64,000 bases of DNA from the NCBI RefSeq assembly GCF_001971725.1, contig NZ_CP019388.1, forward strand, positions 620,001 to 684,000, written 5' to 3'. Numbering within the stretch: the stretch's first letter is position 1; every line of letters begins with the position of its first letter. A model generated the notes under the pieces. It had not been told where the DNA came from, ran no database searches, and saw only the letters and a list, made by a program, of their open reading frames with translations. Origin of the DNA: Winogradskyella sp. J14-2. Its GTDB lineage: Bacteria > Bacteroidota > Bacteroidia > Flavobacteriales > Flavobacteriaceae. The position numbers and the translations under genes are program-made. Positions 8,376 through 19,073 of this stretch are shown here, piece after piece.

Positions 8376-10913
8376 TTAGTTTTCGGTTTCATTAGTATCA
8401 ATAGCCGTGCCATCTTCGTTTGTTGTTTGGTCTTCTGGGTTTTCTATCTCTAATTCACCAGCAGTTTCGTCTTCATCATCCTTCATAACTTTTGCTACTG
8501 CCGCTATGGAGTCGTTGCCCTTTAAATTAATGAGTTTTACACCTTGTGTAGCTCTTCCCATTACGCGTAAATCGGCAACTTCCATACGAATTGCAATTCC
8601 AGATTTATTAATAATCATTAAATCATCCTCGTCTGAAACATTTTTTATGGCTACTAAATTACCTGTTTTTTCTGTGATAGAAATGGTTTTCACACCCTTT
8701 CCGCCTCTGTTGGTAATTCTATAATCGTCTAAGCTAGAGCGTTTGCCATATCCGTTTTCTGAGACTACTAAGATATTGCTTTCAAAATCATCTACAGCGA
8801 TCATACCTATTACCTCATCGTTATCATTTGCTAAAGTGATACCTCTAACACCTGATGCATTACGGCCCATTGGTCTTGTTTTTGCTTCTTCAAAACGAAT
8901 GGCTTTACCAGACCTTAGCGCTAGCATTACCTGACTTTCGCCTGTGGTTAGCTTAGCTTCTAGCAATTCATCATCTTCTTTAATGGTAATAGCGTTAATA
9001 CCATTGGTACGTGGTCTAGAGTATTGTTCTAAGGATGTTTTCTTAACCTGACCTTTTTTCGTAGCCATTATGACATAATGACTGTTTATATATTCTTCAT
9101 CTTTAAGATCTTGAGTACAGATAAACGCCATTACTTTATCGTCTTGTTCTATATTGATGAGGTTTTGAATTGCTCTACCTTTTGAAGTTTTAGAGCCCTC
9201 TGGTATTTCATAAACACGCATCCAGAAACACTTCCCTTTTTGGGTGAAGAACAGCATATACTGATGATTAGTGCCAACAAATAGATGCTCTAAAAAATCT
9301 TCATTACGCGTCGTTGAAGCTTTCTGACCTACACCGCCTCTATGTTGTGTTTTGTATTCAGTAAGTGAGGTACGTTTAATGTATCCGGCATGAGATATGG
9401 TAATTACAACTTTTTCATCTGGAATCATATCTTCAATACTCAAATCCCCTCCAGCATATTCTATTATAGATCGACGCTCGTCACCATACTTATCTCTTAT
9501 AACTTCTAGTTCTTGCTTAATAATATCCATTCGACGCTCTTTTTTATCTAGGATATCTTTAAGGTCTTCTATGGTTTTCATTAACTCTTCATACTCTGCT
9601 CTTAACTTGTCTTGTTCTAGACCCGTTAACTGACGTAATCGCATTTCTACGATAGCCTTAGCTTGTATTTCGGTAAGCTCAAAACGAGCTATCAATTTTT
9701 CTCTAGCTTCTTCAGCATTTGCAGATGCTCTTATAAGTGCAATAACTTCATCGATATTATCTGAAGCTATAATTAACCCTTCTAAAATGTGGGCTCGCTC
9801 TTCTGCTTTACGCAATTCGTATCTTGTGCGCCTTACTACTACCTCGTGTCTGTGTTCTACGAAATAGTGAATTAAATCCTTAAGATTTAAAAGTTGAGGG
9901 CGACCTTTTACTAAGGCAATATTATTTACACTAAAAGAAGACTGTAACGCTGTGTACTTGTATAACTTGTTAAGTACTATATTTGGAATAGCATCGCGTT
10001 TTAAAACGTAAACGATACGCATTCCCTTCCTGTCAGACTCATCTCTTATGGTAGAAATACCTTCTAGTTTTTTATCATTAATTAAATCGGCAGTTTTCTT
10101 AATCATGTCTGCCTTGTTGACTTGATATGGTATCTCATTAACAATGATGCATTCTCTACCGTTTACTTCCTCGATGTTGGCTTTACCTCGCATTACTATT
10201 CTACCACGACCAGTGTGAAATGCTTCCTTTACTCCATCATAACCATAGATAGTCCCACCAGTAGGAAAATCTGGTGCTTTAATATGCTGCATCAATTCAT
10301 CAACGTCAATATCTGTGTTATCTATATAAGCAATAGTACCATTTACAACTTCGGTTAGGTTGTGAGGTGGCATATTGGTTGCCATACCAACGGCTATACC
10401 AGAAGCACCATTAACTAATAAACCAGGTATACGTGTAGGCAACACTGTTGGTTCTTCTAAGGTATCATCAAAATTTAGTTTATGGTCAACTGTTTCCTTA
10501 TCTATATCTGCCAACATTTCTTCAGATATTTTCTGCATTCTGGCCTCAGTGTAACGCATTGCTGCCGGACTATCACCATCTACAGACCCAAAGTTACCTT
10601 GACCATCTATTAGCATGTATCGCAAACTCCATTCCTGAGCCATACGTACCATTGTATCGTAAACCGAAGTATCGCCATGTGGATGGTATTTACCCAATAC
10701 CTCACCTACAATTCTTGCTGATTTTTTGTGGGCTGTGTTTGCTCTAACACCTAGCTCGTGCATACCGTAAAGTACACGTCTATGAACAGGTTTTAAGCCA
10801 TCTCTTACATCTGGTAACGCACGTGACACAATGACCGACATTGAATAATCAATGTAGGCTGATTTCATTTCATCTTCAATGTTAATCGGAATGAGTTTTT
10901 CTCCTTCTGCCAT
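8376..10913 (-). CDS. gyrA: DNA gyrase subunit A
   Basis: 845 residues. The N-terminal breakage-reunion domain has the catalytic Tyr121 in AMRYTEARM. The quinolone-resistance region reads [10 protein letters not shown], with hydroxyl and acidic residues at the usual drug-contact positions. The C-terminal beta-pinwheel holds the GyrA box QRRGGKG-like segment (here QHRGGVGQK) that allows DNA wrapping and negative supercoiling. The C-terminal tail is acidic. The ATG at 10913 begins the conserved [11 protein letters not shown] promoter-like pair ends only 3 bases before this ATG. Confidence 0.97.
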   Translation of the reverse strand: MAEGEKLIPINIEDEMKSAYIDYSMSVIVSRALPDVRDGLKPVHRRVLYGMHELGVRANTAHKKSARIVGEVLGKYHPHGDTSVYDTMVRMAQEWSLRYMLIDGQGNFGSVDGDSPAAMRYTEARMQKISEEMLADIDKETVDHKLNFDDTLEEPTVLPTRIPGLLVNGASGIAVGMATNMPPHNLTEVVNGTIAYIDNTDIDVDELMQHIKAPDFPTGGTIYGYDGVKEAFHTGRGRIVMRGKANIEEVNGRECIIVNEIPYQVNKADMIKKTADLINDKKLEGISTIRDESDRKGMRIVYVLKRDAIPNIVLNKLYKYTALQSSFSVNNIALVKGRPQLLNLKDLIHYFVEHRHEVVVRRTRYELRKAEERAHILEGLIIASDNIDEVIALIRASANAEEAREKLIARFELTEIQAKAIVEMRLRQLTGLEQDKLRAEYEELMKTIEDLKDILDKKERRMDIIKQELEVIRDKYGDERRSIIEYAGGDLSIEDMIPDEKVVITISHAGYIKRTSLTEYKTQHRGGVGQKASTTRNEDFLEHLFVGTNHQYMLFFTQKGKCFWMRVYEIPEGSKTSKGRAIQNLINIEQDDKVMAFICTQDLKDEEYINSHYVIMATKKGQVKKTSLEQYSRPRTNGINAITIKEDDELLEAKLTTGESQVMLALRSGKAIRFEEAKTRPMGRNASGVRGITLANDNDEVIGMIAVDDFESNILVVSENGYGKRSSLDDYRITNRGGKGVKTISITEKTGNLVAIKNVSDEDDLMIINKSGIAIRMEVADLRVMGRATQGVKLINLKGNDSIAAVAKVMKDDEDETAGELEIENPEDQTTNEDGTAIDTNETEN

Positions 10914-10916
10914 ATA

Positions 10917-10948
10917 TAAAATTATTAGATTTTTTATAAGTTTTCAAA
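10917..10948 (-). promoter_or_regulatory. Candidate gyrA promoter, possibly giving leaderless mRNA
   Basis: On the minus strand TTTG (10948-10945), a 20-base spacer and TAATTTTA (10924-10917) match the Bacteroidota promoter pattern with one mismatch. Only three bases separate the -7 box from the gyrA start codon. Confidence 0.5.
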
Positions 10949-11120
10949 ACGTGCTAATATAAGCATTTTAGCAGTGTTTGAAGTGTTTTTGAAAGCTATT
11001 TTTAGCAGTTTTTATTAACAATTTTTGATATCTTTTTCGTTAATAAGTATCGTAAAATTTGCTTTGATTTAAAATGCTTTTTTAGTCTATTCGTTAAACC
11101 ATTTTATTTAAGGTATGGTT

Positions 11121-11155
11121 TTTGCCTTATACATAATATGTTTTTACTATTTTTA
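11121..11155 (+). promoter_or_regulatory. Candidate clpC promoter
   Basis: TTTG (11121-11124), a 23-base spacer and TATTTTTA (11148-11155) fit the promoter pattern with one mismatch in the -7 box. The ATG of clpC is 19 bases after the box. The 260-base gap between gyrA and clpC is otherwise AT-rich and shows no further gene. Confidence 0.4.
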
Positions 11156-11174
11156 ATGCAGAAAGGAATTTACT

Positions 11175-13727
11175 ATGGATGATAATTTTTCCCCAAGAGT
11201 TAAAGATGTTATAGCGTTTAGCAAAGAAGAAGCTTTGCGGTTAGGACACGATTTTATTGGTACGGAGCACTTAATGCTAGGCCTTCTTAGGGATGGTAAC
11301 GGAAAAGCTATTGATATTTTGAGCGCCTTAGATGTTGACCTAAACCACCTGAGACGTAAAGTCGAAATCTTAAGTCCGGCTAACCCTAATATTGCGGCAA
11401 CCTCTAACGAAAAGAAAAACTTGCACCTCACAAGGCAAGCTGAACGTGCCTTAAAAACAACATTTTTAGAAGCAAAGTTGTTTCAAAGCACCTCAATAAA
11501 CACAGCACATTTATTATTGTGTATACTAAGAAATGAAAATGACCCAACTACTAAGTTATTAAATAAACTTAAAGTTGATTATGATAATGTAAAAGACGAA
11601 TTTAAATCTATGATTACAAGTGAAGATGATTACCTAGATGAACCAAAAGCAGAATCATACTCTGATGACGATATTAATGAAGAAGACGATGCCAAACAAA
11701 CCCCTTTTGGCGGAAGTCAATCTAACAAAACAAATAAAAAATCTAAAACCCCTGTTTTAGATAACTTTGGTAGAGACCTAACCATCCTTGCAGAAGAAGG
11801 GAAATTAGACCCTGTAGTAGGTCGTGAAAAAGAAATACAACGTGTGTCACAAATATTAAGCAGACGTAAAAAAAATAATCCGCTTTTAATTGGTGAACCT
11901 GGTGTTGGTAAATCTGCCATTGCCGAAGGATTAGCACTACGAATTGTTAAGCGTAAAGTATCCAGAACACTATTTAATAAACGTGTTGTTACATTAGACC
12001 TTGCAAGTTTAGTCGCTGGCACAAAGTACAGAGGACAATTTGAAGAGCGTATGAAAGCCGTAATGAATGAACTTGAAAAAAACGATGATATTATTCTGTT
12101 TATTGATGAGATTCATACTATTGTAGGTGCAGGTGGAGCTACAGGAAGTTTAGATGCTTCTAATATGTTTAAACCTGCTCTAGCAAGAGGCGAAATTCAA
12201 TGCATAGGTGCAACCACCTTAGATGAGTACAGACAATATATTGAAAAAGATGGTGCTCTAGAACGTCGTTTTCAAAAAGTAATTGTGGAACCTACCTCGG
12301 TAGAAGAAACCATAGAAATACTCAATAATATTAAAGGCAAATACGAAGAGCATCATAATGTAGACTATACTCCTGAAGCTATTGAGGCTTGTGTAAAGTT
12401 AACAAATAGATACATGACAGAGCGTTTCTTACCAGATAAGGCTATCGATGCTTTGGATGAAGCAGGTTCTAGAGTGCACATAACAAATATTGATGTTCCA
12501 AAACAAATTATTGAATTAGAAAAACAACTTGAAGAGGTCAAGGAAACTAAAAACAGTGTTGTTAAGAAGCAAAAGTACGAAGAAGCTGCTAAACTAAGAG
12601 ATGACGAAAAACGACTTGAAAAAGAGTTAGCAACCGCTCAAGAAAAATGGGAAGAAGAAACTAAACAACATAGAGAAATAGTAACAGAAGACAATGTTGC
12701 CGACGTTATTTCTATGATGACAGGTATACCTGTAAATAAGATAGCGCAAACTGAACTAAATAAATTAGCAAAACTCCCCGAACTCATCAAAGGACGTGTC
12801 ATTGGGCAAGATACCGCTGTTGCTAAGATAGTAAAAGCAATTCAGCGCAACAGGGCTGGTCTTAAAGATCCAAATAAACCTATCGGTTCTTTTATCTTTT
12901 TAGGGCAGACTGGTGTTGGTAAAACTCAACTAGCCAAAGTTTTAGCCAGCGAATTATTTGACAGTAATGATGCTCTTGTACGCATAGATATGAGTGAATA
13001 TATGGAAAAATTTGCTGTATCTAGACTTATTGGTGCACCTCCTGGATATGTTGGTTACGAAGAAGGCGGTCAGCTTACAGAAAAGATTAGACGCAAGCCT
13101 TACGCTGTTGTCCTCTTGGATGAAATTGAAAAAGCACATCCAGATGTTTTCAATATGCTTTTACAAGTTTTAGATGATGGTTATTTGACTGACAGCCTTG
13201 GTCGCAAAATCGATTTTAGAAATACCATAATTATTATGACATCTAATATAGGTGCCCGTAAGCTTAAAGATTTTGGTACTGGTGTTGGTTTTGGTACTTC
13301 TGCCAGAGAAGCCCAAGAGTCAGAATATGCTAAAGGTGTTATAGAAAACGCTCTTAAAAAAGCCTTTGCGCCCGAGTTTTTAAACAGAATTGACGATGTT
13401 ATTGTATTTAATGCTCTAGAAAAAGAAGACATTAATAAAATCATTGATATAGAGCTTATTAAGCTTGTAAAACGTATTAAAGAGATAGGCTATAATTTAG
13501 TGCTTACTGATAAAGCAAAGGACTATATTGCTGACAAAGGTTTTGATAAACAATATGGTGCAAGACCATTGAACAGAGCAATTCAAAAGTATGTTGAAGA
13601 CGCATTGGCTGAAGAAATCATTAATTCTAAAATACAAGAAGGTGATACAATAACAATGGATTTAGATACCAAAAAAGATGAGCTAAAAATTAAAGTTAAG
13701 AGCTCTAGTAAACCTACCGAATCTTAA
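11175..13727 (+). CDS. clpC: Clp protease ATP-binding subunit ClpC
   Basis: 850 residues, a Hsp100/ClpC AAA+ unfoldase. It has an N-terminal repeat domain (GTEHLMLGLLRDG), a first ATPase module with Walker A GEPGVGKS and Walker B ILFIDEIH, a UVR-type middle region (KKQKYEEAAKLRD), and a second module with Walker A GQTGVGKT and VVLLDEIEKAHPDV. It feeds proteins to ClpP in the cytoplasm. The length is normal. It is transcribed divergently from gyrA and ends before a clear terminator. Confidence 0.96.
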   Translation: MDDNFSPRVKDVIAFSKEEALRLGHDFIGTEHLMLGLLRDGNGKAIDILSALDVDLNHLRRKVEILSPANPNIAATSNEKKNLHLTRQAERALKTTFLEAKLFQSTSINTAHLLLCILRNENDPTTKLLNKLKVDYDNVKDEFKSMITSEDDYLDEPKAESYSDDDINEEDDAKQTPFGGSQSNKTNKKSKTPVLDNFGRDLTILAEEGKLDPVVGREKEIQRVSQILSRRKKNNPLLIGEPGVGKSAIAEGLALRIVKRKVSRTLFNKRVVTLDLASLVAGTKYRGQFEERMKAVMNELEKNDDIILFIDEIHTIVGAGGATGSLDASNMFKPALARGEIQCIGATTLDEYRQYIEKDGALERRFQKVIVEPTSVEETIEILNNIKGKYEEHHNVDYTPEAIEACVKLTNRYMTERFLPDKAIDALDEAGSRVHITNIDVPKQIIELEKQLEEVKETKNSVVKKQKYEEAAKLRDDEKRLEKELATAQEKWEEETKQHREIVTEDNVADVISMMTGIPVNKIAQTELNKLAKLPELIKGRVIGQDTAVAKIVKAIQRNRAGLKDPNKPIGSFIFLGQTGVGKTQLAKVLASELFDSNDALVRIDMSEYMEKFAVSRLIGAPPGYVGYEEGGQLTEKIRRKPYAVVLLDEIEKAHPDVFNMLLQVLDDGYLTDSLGRKIDFRNTIIIMTSNIGARKLKDFGTGVGFGTSAREAQESEYAKGVIENALKKAFAPEFLNRIDDVIVFNALEKEDINKIIDIELIKLVKRIKEIGYNLVLTDKAKDYIADKGFDKQYGARPLNRAIQKYVEDALAEEIINSKIQEGDTITMDLDTKKDELKIKVKSSSKPTES

Positions 13728-13750
13728 TCGTTTTTCAATATTTTAAAGTA

Positions 13751-13779
13751 AAACTCCCCAAAATTTGGGGAGTTTTTTT
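13751..13779 (+). terminator. Intrinsic terminator of clpC
   Basis: The perfect hairpin arms AACTCCCCAAA and TTTGGGGAGTT are followed by a run of T residues, 24 bases after the clpC stop codon. Confidence 0.9.
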
Positions 13780-13803
13780 ATATTAAAGGGAAATGTATGA
13801 AGC

Positions 13804-14175
13804 ATGCAAGAAATTGTTGTAAAATTAAGATTTTGTACACTTTCTTTTTACGATGAATACGTTATAGCAAAAATTAACGAAGGTGTACACTTAGATCATG
13901 ACCATAATGAAGTCTTAATTAAGGTCATAGAAGATCATTATAGCAAACCATTTGTATACATTACACATAGAGAAAATTCATATTCTGTTGACCCCAATGT
14001 ATACCCTAGAGCTACTAAAGTTGAATATTTAAAAGGGTTCGCCGTAGTGTCTAACAAATATCAGGCAAAAATTAATGCACAAATTGAAAAGATGTTTTTT
14101 GGAAAACCTTTTGAAATCTTTGCCAACATTAATGATGCTGTTAATTGGGCAAAAGAACTAATTGCTAAGGGTTAA
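13804..14175 (+). CDS. Small conserved protein, STAS-like paralogue 1
   Basis: 123 residues, soluble, no signal peptide. It shares with the proteins at 34044-34451 and 34601-35029 the pattern NEG(V/A)-acidic-hydrophobic, an NSYS(V/I) motif, an A-V-V core strand and a C-terminal helix ending in an AVNW-like segment. The alternation of strands and helices recalls STAS/SpoIIAA-like domains, but this assignment is a guess. It lies directly after the clpC terminator. Similar short hypothetical proteins are common in Flavobacteriaceae, and no function is known to me. Confidence 0.72.
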   Translation: MQEIVVKLRFCTLSFYDEYVIAKINEGVHLDHDHNEVLIKVIEDHYSKPFVYITHRENSYSVDPNVYPRATKVEYLKGFAVVSNKYQAKINAQIEKMFFGKPFEIFANINDAVNWAKELIAKG

Positions 14176-14187
14176 TTGTAATAATCT

Positions 14188-15723
14188 TTAATGTTTTTCA
14201 ACATCATAATTATTTAAAAACAGTTCTTCTACCTCAATATCTACATCCTTTAAAAATTGAATAGAGGCTTCTATATCGTCATGTAATACTTCGTCTTCTT
14301 TTATAAAAGGCACTACTTTTCTATAATGCTCTAAAAAAGACTCGAGTAATGGAGACGTTTTCATGGGTCTTCTAAACTCTAATGCTTGCGAAGCATTCAT
14401 CAACTCTATAGCAATAACACGCTCTACATTTCTAATAAGATTATAAGCTTGAGTTGCTGCATTGGCTCCCATACTTACATGGTCCTCTTGCCCATTACTA
14501 GACACTATACTATCTATACTTGCCGGTGATGCTAATTGCTTATTAGCACTTACAATACTTGCCGCTGTATATTGCGGAATCATAAAGCCTGAATTTAATC
14601 CTGGATTGTCTACTAAAAATGCTGGTAAACCTCGTAAACCCGATACCAATTGAAATATTCTACGTTCAGAAATATTGCCTATTTCTGCCATAGCTATTTT
14701 TAAATAATCTAGAGCTAAAGCCAAAGGTTGCCCGTGAAAATTTCCTCCCGAAATAATTAAATCTTCATCTGAAAAAATATTTGGATTATCGGTTACCGCA
14801 TTAATTTCAGTCAAAATTACTTTTTCCACAAAATCTAAAGTATCTTTTGTTGCACCATGAACTTGCGGAATACATCTAAACGAGTATGGATCTTGAACGT
14901 GTTCTTTCTCTCTATTAATTAATTCACTGCCTTTTAGAAGCTCGTTAAAACGTTTGGCTACTTTACGCTGACCTGGATGTGGTCTTACATCGTGTACCAA
15001 ATCATGAAAAGGATCTAATCTACCATCAAACGCATCTAAAGATATTGCTGAGATTATATCTGCCAAATAAGAGGTTTTATGAGACATTAAGAGCAAATAC
15101 ACACCATAAGCACTCATAAACTGCGTTCCATTCAATAAAGCCAAGCCTTCTTTAGCTTCCAATTTTATCGGTTGCCAATTAAATTTTTCTAACAATTCTG
15201 AAGCTTCATAATTCTCACCTCCATGGACAACACTTCCTTTTCCTAAAAGTGGTAATGCCAGATGTGCCAAAGGTGCTAAATCACCAGAAGCTCCTAAAGA
15301 GCCCTGTGTAAATACAAATGGAAAAATATCATTATTAAAAAAGTCTATTAATCGCTCAACAGTTTTTAGCTGCACACCACTATGACCATAGCTTAAGGAT
15401 TGTATTTTTAACAATAACATTACTTTAACTATAGACTCTGGAACACGATCGCCTGTTCCGCAAGCATGAGACATTACCAAATTTTCTTGCAACTTGGTTA
15501 AGTCCTTATCTGAAATCTTAACATTGTATAACGAGCCAAAACCTGTATTGATTCCATACATCGGTTTTTTGTTGTTGGCCAATTTGTTATCTAAATAAGA
15601 TTTACAGGCCTTAATTTTTGTTATAGAGTCTTCTGAAAGTTTTAACTTTTTGTTATCCTTAAAAATGTTGTATATCGTCACAATGTCTAGTGCATCAGAC
15701 GAAATAATATGATAGTTATTCAT
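14188..15723 (-). CDS. hutH: Histidine ammonia-lyase
   Basis: 511 residues of the MIO-dependent aromatic ammonia-lyase family. The Ala145-Ser146-Gly147 triad in GSLGASGDLAP cyclises to the MIO cofactor. The selectivity position reads Ser85-His86 (VMSHACGTGD), which is typical of histidine rather than tyrosine or phenylalanine lyases. The enzyme deaminates L-histidine to urocanate in the cytoplasm. No hutU, hutI or formimidoylglutamate gene lies near it; its upstream neighbour is nnr, 6 bases away in the same direction. Confidence 0.9.
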   Translation of the reverse strand: MNNYHIISSDALDIVTIYNIFKDNKKLKLSEDSITKIKACKSYLDNKLANNKKPMYGINTGFGSLYNVKISDKDLTKLQENLVMSHACGTGDRVPESIVKVMLLLKIQSLSYGHSGVQLKTVERLIDFFNNDIFPFVFTQGSLGASGDLAPLAHLALPLLGKGSVVHGGENYEASELLEKFNWQPIKLEAKEGLALLNGTQFMSAYGVYLLLMSHKTSYLADIISAISLDAFDGRLDPFHDLVHDVRPHPGQRKVAKRFNELLKGSELINREKEHVQDPYSFRCIPQVHGATKDTLDFVEKVILTEINAVTDNPNIFSDEDLIISGGNFHGQPLALALDYLKIAMAEIGNISERRIFQLVSGLRGLPAFLVDNPGLNSGFMIPQYTAASIVSANKQLASPASIDSIVSSNGQEDHVSMGANAATQAYNLIRNVERVIAIELMNASQALEFRRPMKTSPLLESFLEHYRKVVPFIKEDEVLHDDIEASIQFLKDVDIEVEELFLNNYDVEKH

Positions 15724-15729
15724 AATTAC

Positions 15730-17289
15730 CTATTGCGCTTCTTGTTGTTCTTGTTGCTGCTGTTCTTGTTCTGGTTGTTTAAATAAATCTATGTAAGCTT
15801 CGCCTAAAGTTTCAATAATATGGCTCGCTATTAAACTCTGATATCCATAATCTTCTAAAGAAATATCGGCAGATTTTCCGTGTAAATACACTCCAAAAAT
15901 AGTTGCTGCCAAAGGCTCATAACCCTGAGCAATTAAACCCGTTATTATTCCTGTTAAAACATCACCAGTTCCTGCTGTTGCCATGCCTGGATTACCTGTT
16001 GTATTTATATAAAGCTTGTCGCCAAAAACTGTTATTGTATTTGCGCCTTTTATAACGACGATGACTTTATATGCTTTTGAAAATTCTTTCGTTTTACTAA
16101 GCTTATCAAAATCATCTGTCCACTCACCTACTAATCGTTCAAGTTCTTTTGGGTGCGGTGTTAAAACTGTTTGTTCTGGTAATACCTTTAGTAGTTCTTT
16201 ATTTTTAGACAAGATATTTAGTCCATCTGCATCTATAACAAGCGATGTTTTATTAGCATTCAAAAACAGCTCTAAAGCTTTGATTGTTTTATCAGCCGTT
16301 CCTAATCCCACACCAATACCAACGCCACTAGGTTCTATATCAAAAGAAATATTAGTGATTTGCTCTTCATCTTTATCAGTAATTACCATGGCCTCCGGAA
16401 AAGAAGCTTGCATACTATGGTATCCACATTTAGGAATATACGCAGTAACTAAACCTGCTCCTGCACTTAATGCTGCCCTACTTGCCAAATTAACTGCACC
16501 TATTTTACCGTAACTACCACCTACTATTAAGGCATGCCCAAAATCTCCTTTGTGCGAAAACTTTTCTCTTGGTTTGTATAAGGGTAAAACTTCATGTTTT
16601 GAAATCAATTCAGCTTCGGTTTGCGTTTGCATTAAATAATCGCGGTCTATACCTATATCTAAAACTTCCCATTGTACAGTAAATTTTGAGGTTTCTGGCA
16701 AGAAGAAAACTAACTTTGGTGACTGAAAACTAATCGTGTAATTAGCATGGACTACAGCATTTTCGTCTTCTACGGCTTTGTCAGTATATAAACCCGAAGG
16801 TATATCTACAGACAAGGTAAATGCTTTAGATGCTCTCCAGTTCTGAAACAATTCTTGCACCCATTTGTTCGGTGGTCTGTTAAGACCTATACCAAACACA
16901 GCATCTACGATAATATCTCTCTCTTCTATAGCAATATCAGAAAAATCAGCACCACAACTTAGCATTACTGGCCAGTCTTTGGTGACTGTTTTAATTCTGT
17001 CGTAATTAATTAAAAAATCTTTAGAACGCTTATCACTACAGTTTACTATATATGTGACCACATTATATCCATGAGTTAATAAATGTCTTGCTAACACCAA
17101 TCCGTCGCCACCATTATTGCCAATACCACAAAACACGTGAATTGGTACTTGTGCGCCTTGCATACGCATATGAATCCAATTAAAAATCTGGGTTCCTGCG
17201 CGCTCCATAAGATCAGTAGAGGAAATATTTTGACGTTCGGTTGTGAGTTTATCGCCTTCGTATATTTGTTCTTTAGAGAATAACTTCAT
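15730..17289 (-). CDS. nnr: Bifunctional NAD(P)H-hydrate epimerase / ADP-dependent dehydratase
   Basis: 519 residues. The N-terminal YjeF_N epimerase domain (to about residue 215) has the segment FCGIGNNGGDGLVLARHL. The C-terminal ribokinase-like dehydratase domain has VGGSYGKIGA, the ADP-binding region LTPHPKELERL and GNPGMATAGTGDVLTGI. Together they repair hydrated NADH and NADPH. The last 16 or so residues are a glutamine/glutamate-rich tail that is not part of the fold. hutH follows by 6 bases. The ATG at 17289 gives the expected N terminus. Confidence 0.95.
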   Translation of the reverse strand: MKLFSKEQIYEGDKLTTERQNISSTDLMERAGTQIFNWIHMRMQGAQVPIHVFCGIGNNGGDGLVLARHLLTHGYNVVTYIVNCSDKRSKDFLINYDRIKTVTKDWPVMLSCGADFSDIAIEERDIIVDAVFGIGLNRPPNKWVQELFQNWRASKAFTLSVDIPSGLYTDKAVEDENAVVHANYTISFQSPKLVFFLPETSKFTVQWEVLDIGIDRDYLMQTQTEAELISKHEVLPLYKPREKFSHKGDFGHALIVGGSYGKIGAVNLASRAALSAGAGLVTAYIPKCGYHSMQASFPEAMVITDKDEEQITNISFDIEPSGVGIGVGLGTADKTIKALELFLNANKTSLVIDADGLNILSKNKELLKVLPEQTVLTPHPKELERLVGEWTDDFDKLSKTKEFSKAYKVIVVIKGANTITVFGDKLYINTTGNPGMATAGTGDVLTGIITGLIAQGYEPLAATIFGVYLHGKSADISLEDYGYQSLIASHIIETLGEAYIDLFKQPEQEQQQQEQQEAQ

Positions 17290-17385
17290 GTATAAATTCT
17301 GTATATTGAAAAAACTTTATTAAGGAAGTAAAAATAAGATTTTCCAAGCCAATAGAATAATAATGTATTTAGTATTAATCTTATT

Positions 17386-17898
17386 GTGAAAAATTCATTC
17401 GAAACACAAAGACTTCGTGTTAGACCAATAACTCTAGAAGACGCACCATTTATTTTAGAATTAATGAATACTCCAAAATGGGTAAAATTTATTGGCGACA
17501 GAAATGTAAAAAGCATTGAAGCTGCAGAAGCTTATATTACAGAAAAAGCATTACCGCAAATAGCTACTCACGGTTATGGCAACAATGTTATTATTAGAAA
17601 ATCTGATAACGTAAAACTCGGTACTTGCGGAGTTTACCATAGAGAAGGTATAGAAATACCAGATATTGGCTTTGCGTTTTTACCATCTAACGAAGGAAAA
17701 GATTACGCGTTCGAAGCAGCATCAAAACTTGTAGAAATAATTAAAGACAATTATAGTCTGGCAGAACTAAGTGCCTATACTTTAGAAGAAAATCTATCCT
17801 CAAGAAAACTGCTAGAGCGTTTAGGCTTTACACTAAAAGGCATCGGAACATTGCCTACTTCTGATGAAGAATTGTTGCATTATTACAGGAAACTATAG
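17386..17898 (+). CDS. GNAT-family N-acetyltransferase (RimJ-like)
   Basis: 170 residues with the typical opening TQRLRVRPITLEDAPFI and the late ENLSSRKLLERLGF motif of RimJ/RimL-like acetyltransferases that use acetyl-CoA. The substrate is not predictable. The start is a GTG at 17386, because the nearest upstream ATG is in another frame and soon meets a stop. The gene is divergent from nnr. Confidence 0.88.
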   Translation: MKNSFETQRLRVRPITLEDAPFILELMNTPKWVKFIGDRNVKSIEAAEAYITEKALPQIATHGYGNNVIIRKSDNVKLGTCGVYHREGIEIPDIGFAFLPSNEGKDYAFEAASKLVEIIKDNYSLAELSAYTLEENLSSRKLLERLGFTLKGIGTLPTSDEELLHYYRKL

Positions 17899-17931
17899 TT
17901 TTAACCCAAATAAAGGTGAATCATATGTTTT

Positions 17932-17964
17932 TTTGCACACAAAACTTTTAGTTATGTACATTTA
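17932..17964 (+). promoter_or_regulatory. Candidate promoter of the T9SS-sorted protein gene
   Basis: TTTG (17932-17935), 21 bases, then TACATTTA (17957-17964), one mismatch from TAnnTTTG. The start codon is 18 bases beyond the box. Confidence 0.45.
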
Positions 17965-17981
17965 AATTTTAAATATCAAAT

Positions 17982-19073
17982 ATGAGACGTTCGCGCTGTT
18001 TTATTCTGCTTTTGGCTTTATCTTTTTTAGGTATCAATGCGCAACAGTTTACTTTAGAAACTTCATTAGACGCAACCGTCAATGAAACCTCAGGATTATT
18101 GTACATTAACAATATATTGATTACGCATAACGACAGTGCAAATACCAATCAACTTTTTGATATAGATATTTCTACAGGAAATGTAACCCGAACAGTAACC
18201 ATTACCAATGCTACGAATGTTGATTGGGAAGATCTTACGCAAGATGGTACCTACATTTATATTGGCGATTTTGGTAATTACCAAGGGGACAGAGCTGATT
18301 TGAAGGTATACAGAATTGCTATTTCAGATTATTTGAATAACACGTCTATTACTGCAGATGTCATTAACTTTAGCTATGCAGACCAAACAGATTTTACAAC
18401 AAGTCCGTTTGCTACCAATTTTGATGCAGAAAGTTTAATACATTATAATAACAGTCTTTATGTATTTACCAGAAATTGGCTAGATGGCAACACCAACATT
18501 TACCAATTACCTAAAACACCTGGCTCACATAGCATTTCTATGGTTGATAGTATTACAGCTGGCGGTTTGGTATCTGGTGCAACATTCAACGCAACAAGTA
18601 ACGAAATTATTATGACTGGATTTGATGGTAATGGCGCATTTTTAATTGAATTAAGCGGATTTAACTCTGGGCTATTTTCTAACGGAACAGTTACAAAAAC
18701 ATCTATTGCTGTACCAGAAAATTATTCGTTTCAGATTGAAGGTATATATCCTCTTAACGCAAACGAGTATTTCATAACAGCTGAAGAAACTGGTGCACTT
18801 CAATCAGCTTTGTATAGTTTTAATACCTCTACCCTTTCTTTAGATGAAACTGAATTAACACCAATTTCATTTTATCCAAATCCGGCTAGAACACAAATTA
18901 CATTGAGCGAGGATAGTCTTCAAACTAAAATTTATAATATAACTGGTCAATTGGTAAAAACATCAAACAAAAAAAACATTGATGTTTCAGATTTAACTTC
19001 TGGAATATATCTTATAACTATTGAAGCTGCTTTTGAAAAAAATACAATAAGAAGCCGTTTGCTAATAGAGTAA
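17982..19073 (+). CDS. Secreted protein with T9SS type A sorting domain
   Basis: 363 residues. The signal peptide is MRRSRCFILLLALSFLGINAQQ. The middle part (about 25-285) looks like a beta-propeller of repeated strand units, with GDFGNYQGDRADLKVYRI and TNFDAESLIHYNNSLYVFTR. The C terminus (about 290-363) is a type IX secretion sorting domain, starting FYPNPA and containing IYNITGQLV and LTSGIYLITIE. It is expected to be exported through T9SS and anchored or released at the cell surface. The ligand is unknown. It ends one base before the convergent holA. Confidence 0.9.
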   Translation: MRRSRCFILLLALSFLGINAQQFTLETSLDATVNETSGLLYINNILITHNDSANTNQLFDIDISTGNVTRTVTITNATNVDWEDLTQDGTYIYIGDFGNYQGDRADLKVYRIAISDYLNNTSITADVINFSYADQTDFTTSPFATNFDAESLIHYNNSLYVFTRNWLDGNTNIYQLPKTPGSHSISMVDSITAGGLVSGATFNATSNEIIMTGFDGNGAFLIELSGFNSGLFSNGTVTKTSIAVPENYSFQIEGIYPLNANEYFITAEETGALQSALYSFNTSTLSLDETELTPISFYPNPARTQITLSEDSLQTKIYNITGQLVKTSNKKNIDVSDLTSGIYLITIEAAFEKNTIRSRLLIE

